DNA from: STD2-77 sp964503935
Lineage (GTDB): Bacteria; Patescibacteriota; Minisyncoccia; JAHIHE01; JAGLIN01
Direction of reading: 5' to 3'
DNA length: 6,610 nucleotides
Assembly: GCA_964503935.1 (NCBI GenBank)
Contig: CAZDCJ010000048.1
Coordinates: 1 to 6,610, forward strand
Below are positions 1-4,548 of the stretch, in pieces (within the stretch, counting starts at the first letter, position 1; each line of letters opens with the position of its first letter). The translations under genes and the position numbers were made by a program. The notes beneath the pieces were generated by a model, which saw only the letters and a program-made list of their open reading frames with translations, did not search any database and was not told the DNA's origin.

Positions 1-70
1 GAGAAGGGTAATAAAAACCGTTTCTTTCCAAATTTACTTTATCGAGGGAACCGCATCGGAGTTCGTGACG

Positions 71-95
71 AAAAAACAGCCACAGAGGGCCGTTT
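71..95 (-). terminator. Intrinsic terminator after the glycosyltransferase gene
   Basis: On the minus strand AAACGGCC (88-95) and GGCTGTTT (74-81) form an eight-pair stem with one G-U pair and a six-base loop, CTCTGT. The stem runs into a T tract (71-76). It starts 14 bp after the glycosyltransferase stop codon. No comparable terminator is seen between galU and the glycosyltransferase, so this is probably the end of that transcription unit. The 70 bases to its left hold nothing recognisable. Confidence 0.8.
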
Positions 96-108
96 CCTAT
101 CTTTTGCT

Positions 109-1221
109 CTATCTTGCCACTCTTTCCATCACTTCCAGCGTTTCCCGGGCTGCCTTATCCCAGCCGAATTCCTTCACGCGCAGGAGTCCTTTTACCGAGA
201 GCTCCTCCCGCACCTTCCGGTTCCCGAGAACCCTTTCCATTCTCCGGTAGATCTGGGTCGTGCTATATCCGTCAAAGAGGAGTGCCGCGCCGTCCGCGAT
301 TTCCGCAAGCGCCGAATTATCCGCGCAAATTACCGGCACCCCGAAGCTCATCGCTTCCAGGACCGGCAGGCCGAAGCCCTCATAGAGCGAAGGCATCACC
401 AGAAGGCACGCCCCCGCGTATAGGCTGGCTAAGAGATCATTCTCCGCACCCCCCACGACGATAACGTCGTCAGAAAAAGCGCTGTGCTGGATCGAATCGA
501 ATATCTTCCAATAAAGCCAGCCTTTTCCGCCGCAGATAATCAGCTTATGCTCGTATTTACCCGTCTTTTTGAGCATATCGAAGGCTTTCACCAGCCGGAC
601 GATATTCTTGCGAGGCTGGATCGCCCCCACGAAAAGTATATATGGGCAACCTTTCGTCAGCCCGATTATGCGAGGATCGTTATTCTGAGCCAATCCCGGG
701 AGATCCTCCGAGACGCCATGATAGACGACTTTGATCTTGCATTCCGGAATTCTGTAGAAGCGCACAAGGTCCCGCTTGGTGGCTTCCGAAGGCGCTATCA
801 CCCTATCAGCCAGTCTTACCGAGCGGCGGGTATTGAATTTGAGAAACTGCCTCTTCCAGAAATTGAAATGGTGCGGAAAGAATAGGAAAGCCACATCGTG
901 GACTGTCACCACGACTTTCGGCCTTTTGCGGGGAACGAGCAGGAACGGAAAAGTCTGGACAGGCATGAAGATCACGTCCGGCTGATCATTCTTGACCAGC
1001 GGCGCGAATACGAGAAACATCCACTTCCGGACCTTCGGCCACTTGCAAACCACCTTGGCTTCATACGGAGCTATCTGATCCTTGATATCTTCATGGCTAT
1101 AGAGCGTATATTCGTTCTTGTCATCTATACGGAGTAGTCCTTTCACGATTTCGATGGAATAATTCTTTACGCCCGAGCCGCCATGCTTCGCCATTTCATC
1201 GGCGTATATAGCGATTCTCAT
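109..1221 (-). CDS. Glycosyltransferase, GT4 family (GT-B fold)
   Basis: This is a 370-residue cytoplasmic or membrane-associated glycosyltransferase that should move a sugar from a nucleotide-sugar donor to a surface-glycan acceptor. The N-terminal Rossmann half begins MRIAIYADEM and has the glycine-rich KHGGSGVKNY loop (12-21) and VTVHDVAF (106-113). The donor-binding half starts near YILFVGAIQPRKN (194-206), whose Arg-Lys pair is typical of GT4 enzymes. It also carries PSLYEGFGLPVLEA (277-290), an E-x7-E motif with Glu281 and Glu289. Length is normal for the family. The ATG is followed at once by the first beta strand, so the start fits, although there is no clear ribosome binding site. 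It lies 156 bp downstream of galU on the same strand and upstream of a strong terminator, suggesting an envelope polysaccharide role. The nearest relatives in motif style are mannosyl- and rhamnosyltransferases, but donor and acceptor cannot be read from the sequence. Confidence 0.92.
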   Translation of the reverse strand: MRIAIYADEMAKHGGSGVKNYSIEIVKGLLRIDDKNEYTLYSHEDIKDQIAPYEAKVVCKWPKVRKWMFLVFAPLVKNDQPDVIFMPVQTFPFLLVPRKRPKVVVTVHDVAFLFFPHHFNFWKRQFLKFNTRRSVRLADRVIAPSEATKRDLVRFYRIPECKIKVVYHGVSEDLPGLAQNNDPRIIGLTKGCPYILFVGAIQPRKNIVRLVKAFDMLKKTGKYEHKLIICGGKGWLYWKIFDSIQHSAFSDDVIVVGGAENDLLASLYAGACLLVMPSLYEGFGLPVLEAMSFGVPVICADNSALAEIADGAALLFDGYSTTQIYRRMERVLGNRKVREELSVKGLLRVKEFGWDKAARETLEVMERVAR

Positions 1222-1261
1222 ACTTTATTCGGAGAAAATTAGGCAACTTAAGACTTAAAAA

Positions 1262-1292
1262 TACACTACGTAGTCATCCTGCGAGTAGTGTA
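1262..1292. repeat. Inverted repeat with nested palindrome upstream of the glycosyltransferase
   Basis: TACACTAC (1262-1269) and GTAGTGTA (1285-1292) are perfect 8-bp inverted arms around a 15-base spacer. The left arm also belongs to a second perfect palindrome, ACTACGTAGT (1265-1274). The site lies 41-71 bp before the glycosyltransferase ATG, downstream of a possible promoter, so it could be an operator or a leader hairpin. No T tract follows on the minus strand, which argues against a terminator. Confidence 0.5.
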
Positions 1293-1311
1293 CCTTAGTT
1301 TCAACCTTCAT

Positions 1312-1339
1312 GTCATAACACTTTGATCATAATTATCAA
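1312..1339 (-). promoter_or_regulatory. Possible sigma70-type promoter for the glycosyltransferase
   Basis: On the minus strand TTGATA (1334-1339) and TATGAC (1312-1317) are separated by 16 bp. TG-T precedes the -10 box, as in extended -10 promoters. Transcription would start near 1305, giving a leader of about 85 nt that contains the inverted repeat at 1262-1292. The -10 match is only moderate, and read-through from galU is the alternative because no terminator separates the two genes. Confidence 0.3.
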
Positions 1340-1377
1340 GTCCGATATATGATTTCCCTCCGTTTGAGACTGGGTTG

Positions 1378-2244
1378 TTATAATTCTTTGCTTTTAAGGA
1401 ATTCTCTGAAAGCATCTTTGACCTCCGGATGCTTGAGTGCATAATCTACGGTCGCTTCCAGGAACCCGAGCTTGCTGCCACAATCGTAGCGCTGGCCTTC
1501 GAATTCGTAGCCATAGATCGCTTTTTTGCTAAGCATGGCAGAAAGCGCGTCCGCCAGGCGGATTTCGCCGTCTTTGCCCGGAACCACTTTTTCCAATTCG
1601 TCGAATACTGCCGGGGTAATCACATATTTGCCCACGATAATGAGATTCGAAGGGGCTTCCTCCATCTTTGGCTTCTCCACCAGGTTCTTTATTTCGTAGA
1701 TCCGGCCGTTCACCTTCACGCCGTCTACTACGCCAAAACTGGACACTTCCTCCTTCGGCACCTGCATCATGGCCAGGACCGGGCTTTCATATTTGTAAAA
1801 GACGTCGATGAGCTGCCCGATGCAGGGCTTCTCCGAGTCCACGATATCGTCGCCGAAAAGCACCGCACACGGCTCGTTTCCGATGAGATGACGGGCCCGT
1901 ATGAGCGCGTCTCCGTCGCCGCACGGCTTAGGCTGCCGCACGAAGCTGAATTTGGCCATATTCGATATGTTGTAGATGGCCTGCAGCCGGTCGAGCTTGT
2001 TCTTTTCCACCAGATTGTGTTCCAGCTCGAAAGATGAGTCAAAATGGTCCTCGATGGCGCGTTTGCCGCGTCCGGTCACAAAGACGATCTCCTCGATACC
2101 CGCCGCCACAGCCTCTTCTACCAGATATTGGATTATCGGCTTATCCACGATCGGCAGCATTTCTTTGGGTTGAGCCTTGGTTGCAGGCAAGAATCTCGTT
2201 CCGAATCCCGCTACGGGAATGATAGCTTTCTTGATCTTTGTCAT
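1378..2244 (-). CDS. galU: UTP--glucose-1-phosphate uridylyltransferase (UDP-glucose pyrophosphorylase)
   Basis: GalU converts UTP and glucose-1-phosphate to UDP-glucose and pyrophosphate in the cytoplasm, supplying glucosyl donors for envelope glycans. The 288-residue product has the family's full set of motifs: the nucleotide-binding loop GFGTRFLPATKAQPKEMLP (13-31), VTGRGKRAIEDHFD (56-69), the GDD metal and nucleotide site in LFGDDI (129-134), VEKPK (189-193), GEIRLADAL (226-234) and RYDCGSKLGFLEA (252-264), with the conserved Lys258. Length is typical. The segment usually read as P-x-G-L-G-H-A is here PCGDGDA (107-113), a mild variant. The ATG at 2244 is chosen over an in-frame TTG one codon upstream, because bacterial GalU proteins usually start about this far before the KKAIIPVAG strand. 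No Shine-Dalgarno sequence is visible. The next gene downstream is a GT4 glycosyltransferase that may use the nucleotide sugar. Confidence 0.95.
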   Translation of the reverse strand: MTKIKKAIIPVAGFGTRFLPATKAQPKEMLPIVDKPIIQYLVEEAVAAGIEEIVFVTGRGKRAIEDHFDSSFELEHNLVEKNKLDRLQAIYNISNMAKFSFVRQPKPCGDGDALIRARHLIGNEPCAVLFGDDIVDSEKPCIGQLIDVFYKYESPVLAMMQVPKEEVSSFGVVDGVKVNGRIYEIKNLVEKPKMEEAPSNLIIVGKYVITPAVFDELEKVVPGKDGEIRLADALSAMLSKKAIYGYEFEGQRYDCGSKLGFLEATVDYALKHPEVKDAFREFLKSKEL

Positions 2245-2301
2245 CAATATTGTACGTTTAATTGCTTGTAAAGTAAGATATCTTCATACCCCTCTGTCCC
2301 A

Positions 2302-2329
2302 ATTATAGTACAGAAACCCGCTTTAGCAA
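2302..2329 (-). promoter_or_regulatory. Probable galU promoter
   Basis: The minus strand carries TTGCTA (2324-2329), a 16-bp spacer and a perfect TATAAT (2302-2307). The predicted start near 2295 leaves a leader of about 50 nt before the galU ATG. A second weak option is TACAAT (2249-2254), which ends only 4 nt before the ATG and would give a nearly leaderless mRNA. It lacks a credible -35 box. Confidence 0.5.
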
Positions 2330-2497
2330 TAGCACTCAGGCGGCATCTCTTGACTTTTTCCCATTTCGCATTCCTTATGCATGGAAGACAAAGACTGTCT
2401 TTACTCCCGACCGGGCGTATTCGCCTTGTCATTGCGAGGCGGTACTCCGAGTTTACCTGAGGCCAAGATCGGGGGGGCGAGCGGGAATAAGCGATTA

Positions 2498-2633
2498 TTG
2501 TCATCCCGAAAGGCGTACTCGCCTGAGGGATCCGGGAAATGCACGCACCTTGGGAAAAGCTCTATTTTCAGGATTTAATACTCTTTTTTGCTTCGTACAA
2601 TTCCCGGATTTCTCTCTTCGTTCGAAATGACAA
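2498..2633. repeat. Long imperfect inverted-repeat element I
   Basis: The ends are TTGTCATCCCGAA (2498-2510) and TTCGAAATGACAA (2621-2633), inverted copies with two differences. A second nested pair is perfect over 9 bp: ATCCGGGAA (2530-2538) and TTCCCGGAT (2601-2609). The two flanks thus look like head-to-head copies of one repeat around about 62 bp of unrelated A+T-rich sequence. Its right end is identical over 13 bp to the right end of element II. Confidence 0.7.
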
Positions 2634-2750
2634 ATGCCTGATTCCCGCCGGAGTTTATACTCGCGGAGGCGGGTGCGGGGATGACATGCGTCGCTCATAC
2701 CCAGAGCGGGTATGGGAACGAAACTCTTTTGTCATCCCATACCCCTCGAT

Positions 2751-2846
2751 TTGTCATCTCGAAGGAGGTACGACTGAGAGATCTATAGATTTCTCTCTCC
2801 GCTCCGCGGAGTTTATCCTGATGACTATCAGGGTTCGAAATGACAA
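2751..2846. repeat. Long imperfect inverted-repeat element II
   Basis: TTGTCATCTCGAA (2751-2763) and TTCGAAATGACAA (2834-2846) are inverted with one mismatch. Inside are three more symmetric units: ATCTATAGAT (2781-2790), CTCCGCGGAG (2802-2811) and the stem CCTGAT/ATCAGG (2817-2822/2827-2832). The 96-bp element could fold almost end to end as a branched structure. It has no coding potential and is of the same family as element I. Confidence 0.75.
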
Positions 2847-2847
2847 G

Positions 2848-2882
2848 TCTTGGATCCCCGACTTCACGGGGATGACACAAGA
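2848..2882. repeat. Compact hairpin repeat with an ATGACA end
   Basis: ATCCCCG (2854-2860) and CGGGGAT (2867-2873) pair around ACTTCA, and outer TCTTG/CAAGA arms (2848-2852/2878-2882) extend the symmetry. The right side carries the same ATGACA end as the larger elements. The unit sits 1 bp after element II, so the repeats are stacked end to end. Confidence 0.65.
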
Positions 2883-2909
2883 TAAGTGCCATGCAAAAGC
2901 GTGTTAATT

Positions 2910-2925
2910 CCCCTCTCGAGAGGGG
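2910..2925. repeat. Perfect 16-bp palindrome
   Basis: CCCCTCTCGAGAGGGG is a perfect 16-bp palindrome. CCATGC (2889-2894) and GCATGG (2928-2933) add an outer inverted pair. The G+C-rich right flank (to about 2950) looks like part of a dispersed repeat. There is no T tract suggesting a terminator. Confidence 0.7.
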
Positions 2926-2975
2926 TGGCATGGAAGGCCGGGGTGTGTGGCATTTTAGGACTAAAGAGCGGATCC

Positions 2976-3014
2976 TTAAATGCGCGCGGAATAAATTCCG
3001 CTACTCCAAGATAC
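2976..3014. repeat. TACTCC-tailed hairpin repeat, copy A
   Basis: GCGGAAT (2986-2992) and ATTCCGC (2995-3001) form a 7-bp stem, followed by TACTCCAAGATAC. The same unit occurs at 5077-5108 (copy B) and 5173-5211 (copy C), and a related inverted copy lies at 5121-5143 (copy D). Copy A adjoins the terminator of the 253-residue protein gene, just as copy C adjoins that of its paralog. Confidence 0.8.
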
Positions 3015-3051
3015 AAAAGGACAGTCCTTGCCGAATCAAAGGACTGTCCTT
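3015..3051 (-). terminator. Intrinsic terminator of the 253-residue secreted protein gene
   Basis: AAGGACAGTCCTT (3017-3029) and AAGGACTGTCCTT (3039-3051) are perfect 13-bp complementary arms around a 9-base loop. On the minus strand the stem ends in a TTTT run. Each arm is also nearly self-palindromic. The hairpin begins 55 bp beyond the stop codon and matches the terminator of the paralogous gene at 5212-5249. Confidence 0.8.
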
Positions 3052-3060
3052 GCTTCCTGA

Positions 3061-3098
3061 GGAGGTCTGACCTTAAGCATCTGAAAGGTCAGACCTCC
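3061..3098. repeat. 14-bp inverted repeat between the stop codon and terminator
   Basis: GGAGGTCTGACCTT (3061-3074) and AAGGTCAGACCTCC (3085-3098) are perfect 14-bp arms with a 10-base loop. On the minus strand the element lies in the 3' UTR of the 253-residue protein gene. The matching position of the paralog has only about 15 bp between stop codon and terminator. This looks like a repeat inserted after the duplication. It has no T tract. Confidence 0.75.
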
Positions 3099-3106
3099 GT
3101 ACAAAT

Positions 3107-3868
3107 TTACTTCAATTTCACTGCCGGACCCATCTTGTAGAGATTGAGTTCTCCTTGGTTTATGGGATAGATGGCGTCCTCGGATCCGCCATGGAGAAGG
3201 AATTCTTCGGCCGTCATGTCGATGTGGTGCCGGGTCTGATCTCCGTTTACTTCCCAGACTTTGTCGTGGGGGCCCGGATTGCCATTTGCTCCGGTGTTTA
3301 CCCGCACCCAGCCGGAAAGGGTGTATTCTTTCAGATCATCCACCTGGATGAGATTCTCCCATTTGAGATGGGAGTAGAAATTGAAGATTTCAAGGGAGAC
3401 GATGTGGCGGATATATCTCTTGCCATTCGCGATCTTCACGATATATACCGCGAAGGGATCATGGGAGCCTTTGCACTGGATGATGTCGCCGTCTTGGACG
3501 ACCGTATCGGATACTCCCTTGACCGTTCCGGTCACGGCAAGATCATATACCCCGCCGTTTACGAGCGAGAACGTCCCGGCGGTGATGCCACCCACCTTGA
3601 AGATCACATCGTCTCCCGCCTTGGCCTCGGCGGAATCGATCGAGGTAGAGAATTTTCCACCTTCTCCTACGCGGCAATCAGCGATCTCGATACCGCTCTT
3701 TATTACCGATATCGAGGTATCATCCGGAGCTACGGCCCCATTTACATTTACCATACCCGATATCTCGATACGGCTTATCCTGACTATCCTCGCCGAAGTG
3801 ACCAACGGCGCTCCTACCGCCGCAAAAAGCACTGCCGCAATGACCACGAGGCCTGATATTCTTTTCAT
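3107..3868 (-). CDS. Secreted protein with beta-sandwich-like N-terminus and paired C-terminal module
   Basis: This 253-residue exported protein has no assignable enzymatic role. It begins with a classical signal peptide: Lys-Arg, a hydrophobic stretch (6-23) and probable cleavage after T-S-A26. Residues about 35-115, starting ISGMVNVNGAVAPDDTSISV, look like a small immunoglobulin- or carboxypeptidase-regulatory-type beta domain. Residues 126-253 form a module of two related halves: DGDIIQCK..VYIVK..GKRYIRH..EIFNFY, then WVRVNTGAN..KVWEVNG..RHHIDMTAEEFL. It is nearly the same as the end of the protein at 5265-6200. I recognise this module only as a common tail of secreted Patescibacteria proteins, perhaps for surface or polymer attachment. 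The ATG at 3868 lacks a Shine-Dalgarno sequence but directly precedes the signal peptide. The gene seems monocistronic, with its own promoter and terminator. Confidence 0.88.
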   Translation of the reverse strand: MKRISGLVVIAAVLFAAVGAPLVTSARIVRISRIEISGMVNVNGAVAPDDTSISVIKSGIEIADCRVGEGGKFSTSIDSAEAKAGDDVIFKVGGITAGTFSLVNGGVYDLAVTGTVKGVSDTVVQDGDIIQCKGSHDPFAVYIVKIANGKRYIRHIVSLEIFNFYSHLKWENLIQVDDLKEYTLSGWVRVNTGANGNPGPHDKVWEVNGDQTRHHIDMTAEEFLLHGGSEDAIYPINQGELNLYKMGPAVKLK

Positions 3869-3907
3869 ATGTTTGATGATTGGATGTTATATGATACCTT
3901 TGCTTTC

Positions 3908-3935
3908 ATAGTATAACACCCCGACCGTTTGTCAA
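3908..3935 (-). promoter_or_regulatory. Promoter for the 253-residue secreted protein gene
   Basis: A perfect -35 box, TTGACA (3930-3935 on the minus strand), is followed after 16 bp by TACTAT (3908-3913). An overlapping option is the extended -10 TG-T-TATACT (TATACT at 3910-3915), which would leave only 14 bp of spacer. Either predicts a start near 3901-3903 and a leader of about 35 nt. A minus-strand terminator lies just upstream, insulating this promoter. Confidence 0.55.
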
Positions 3936-3961
3936 ATAGGATATCGGCCGTACGGACGACG

Positions 3962-3987
3962 AAAAACGGCCCGGGGTTCCGGACCGT
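3962..3987 (-). terminator. Second terminator ahead of the secreted-protein promoter
   Basis: On the minus strand ACGGTCCGG (3979-3987) and CCGGGCCGT (3966-3974) pair over nine positions, including one G-U, around the loop AACC, then a run of five Ts. On the plus strand the G-U becomes a C-A mismatch and the following bases are less T-rich, so minus-strand use is favoured. It sits between the orphan unit at 4051-4354 and the promoter at 3908-3935. Confidence 0.65.
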
Positions 3988-4050
3988 CTCGTCTTTTGTT
4001 TTTGGAAAACTCTCCTGTAAGTCCCTTCTTAAGATGTCTTTCCGGAAATC

Positions 4051-4073
4051 AAAAAAGCCGCTGAAAAAGCGAC
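4051..4073 (-). terminator. Intrinsic terminator of the orphan transcription unit
   Basis: On the minus strand GTCGC (4069-4073) and GCGGC (4057-4061) form a five-pair stem with one G-U and a seven-base loop, followed by six Ts (4051-4056). The stem is short but has the classical layout. With the hairpin at 3962-3987 it makes a tandem pair of minus-strand terminators. Confidence 0.55.
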
Positions 4074-4354
4074 ATACTTACCGTACTTGATCCTAAAAAG
4101 TTCCTGCCCTCCCAGACTAGGAGTTTTTTTCCTTTAGTTTCCATATTCTTTGCTTTGTAATTAAAAAAACGATACCTGGCATTGATCCTTGCTTCTTGTC
4201 TATCCTATCTGTGGTTACTGATGGAATTTGCGGCGTCAGGCCCACGCGGGCTCCGGCCATAGCTTCATCCTTGCGTCCGTTCCTGGAGTACTTTCTTTCT
4301 GTCGAAATCAATTCCGTTTATCGTTTCGCTTTACCTAGCTTTTATTAAAACTAT
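4051..4354 (-). ncRNA. Candidate orphan transcript (ncRNA or attenuated leader)
   Basis: A perfect-consensus promoter (4361-4388) should start a minus-strand RNA near 4354, and an intrinsic terminator ends it near 4051, giving roughly 300 nt. No convincing protein gene lies inside. The only candidate is a 47-codon ORF (ATG at 4260, stop at 4117) with no recognisable motif, preceded by AAGGA. I compared it by eye with the conserved cores of tmRNA, RNase P RNA and SRP RNA and found no match. A GC-rich hairpin, AGCCCGCGTGGGCC (near 4239-4252), lies mid-transcript. Alternatively it could be a long regulated leader of the secreted-protein gene at 3107-3868, with the two terminators acting as attenuators. 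Identity unknown; only the promoter and terminators are supported. Confidence 0.35.
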
Positions 4355-4360
4355 CTTCCC

Positions 4361-4388
4361 ATTATACTCGCGATTTCTGATTTGTCAA
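4361..4388 (-). promoter_or_regulatory. Consensus sigma70-type promoter facing left
   Basis: TTGACA (4383-4388) and TATAAT (4361-4366) both match the consensus at all six positions, with a 16-bp spacer. This is the best promoter in the window. It fires away from the small membrane-protein gene, into a stretch with no recognisable gene. Confidence 0.8.
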
Positions 4389-4413
4389 TACCCCGGAGCA
4401 TGGATGATCCTGC

Positions 4414-4445
4414 GCGGATATCGGGACCAGAATCCCGACATCCGC
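4414..4445. repeat. Inverted repeat between two divergent promoters
   Basis: GCGGAT-A-TCGGGA (4414-4426) pairs with TCCCGA-C-ATCCGC (4433-4445) around a 6-base loop: twelve complementary pairs interrupted by one A-C position (G-T on the other strand). It lies between the leftward -35 box at 4388 and the rightward -35 box at 4473, so neither predicted transcript contains it. It may act as DNA, as an operator or cruciform, or may be a passive dispersed repeat. Confidence 0.6.
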
Positions 4446-4472
4446 ACTTGCCGAAGCGGAATGGCGCTCCCA

Positions 4473-4502
4473 TTGACTTTTGTCTGATTTTATGCTTATA
4501 TT
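4473..4502 (+). promoter_or_regulatory. Promoter of the small membrane-protein gene
   Basis: TTGACT (4473-4478) is followed after 18 bp by TATATT (4497-4502), or after 17 bp by TTATAT preceded by TGC as in an extended -10. The start would be near 4508. In-frame ATGs at 4480 and 4492 fall inside this promoter, which argues that they are not used. Confidence 0.55.
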
Positions 4503-4513
4503 ACAAAAATGGA

Positions 4514-4541
4514 CCGGGGATAATAAGCCAGAAATCCCCGG
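4514..4541 (+). promoter_or_regulatory. 5'-UTR hairpin over the ribosome binding site
   Basis: CCGGGGAT (4514-4521) and ATCCCCGG (4534-4541) are perfect 8-bp arms with a 12-base loop, placed about 6 nt after the predicted transcription start. The last two bases of the 3' arm are the GG of GGAAAA (4540-4545), the only Shine-Dalgarno-like sequence before the ATG at 4549. When folded, the stem would hide part of that site. Confidence 0.5.
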
Positions 4542-4548
4542 AAAAATT

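Larger units (their letters stand above)
2331..3014. repeat. Gene-free island of dispersed inverted repeats
   Basis: No convincing gene lies here. The island contains at least eight TTGTCAT or ATGACA termini: plus orientation at 2426, 2498, 2729 and 2751; reverse orientation ending at 2633, 2686, 2846 and 2877. GC-rich hairpins sit between them. Read in the minus frames these repeats translate as strings such as CHFERREKSG and CHPREVGDPR, a familiar artefact of this repeat class that creates false ORFs. Compact members include CCCGCC/GGCGGG (2644-2649/2668-2673) and CATACCC/GGGTATG (2696-2702/2708-2714). Such islands resemble REP- or MITE-like non-autonomous repeats. No transposase is present in the window. 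Confidence 0.75.

Noticed and set aside
1429..2037. Plus-strand open frame of 202 codons antisense to galU
   Set aside because: galU motifs on the minus strand are unambiguous; the plus-strand translation has no family-like motif or plausible start context.
2244..2931. Several small ORFs in the repeat island (for example 2501-2698 and 2695-2931, minus)
   Set aside because: Their translations (CHFERREKSG, CHPREVGDPR) are the typical read-through of inverted repeats with TTGTCAT ends and have no independent support.
3356..3374. Inverted repeat CTCCCAT/ATGGGAG inside the secreted-protein gene (also in the paralog)
   Set aside because: It encodes the conserved SHLKWEN segment in both copies, so the conservation is explained by the duplicated protein sequence.
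3868..3909. 14-codon leader ORF (ATG 3909) overlapping the secreted-protein start by ATGA
   Set aside because: The overlap suggests translational coupling, but the leader ATG lies within or next to the -10 box, upstream of the predicted transcription start, so it would not be in the mRNA.
4103..4130. Plus-strand terminator CTCC..GGAG followed by seven Ts
   Set aside because: The stem is only four pairs and no plus-strand transcript is expected to end there.
4250..4285. Resemblance of GGACGCAAGGATGAAGCTATGG to the c-di-GMP-I riboswitch core
   Set aside because: Only a short segment is similar. The conserved partner GGCAAACC-type segment and the second receptor half were not found, and the core has extra bases.
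4117..4311. Minus-strand 64-codon ORF, or 47 codons from ATG 4260
   Set aside because: The longer form needs a TTG start. The shorter form has a possible AAGGA upstream but no recognisable domain. It is kept only as an alternative explanation for the orphan transcript.
4045..4360. tmRNA, RNase P RNA or SRP RNA in the orphan unit
   Set aside because: TTTCGACAG near the 5' end recalls the tmRNA GGATTCGAC, but there is no tRNA-like 3' end and no tag-peptide frame. The conserved RNase P and SRP cores are absent.
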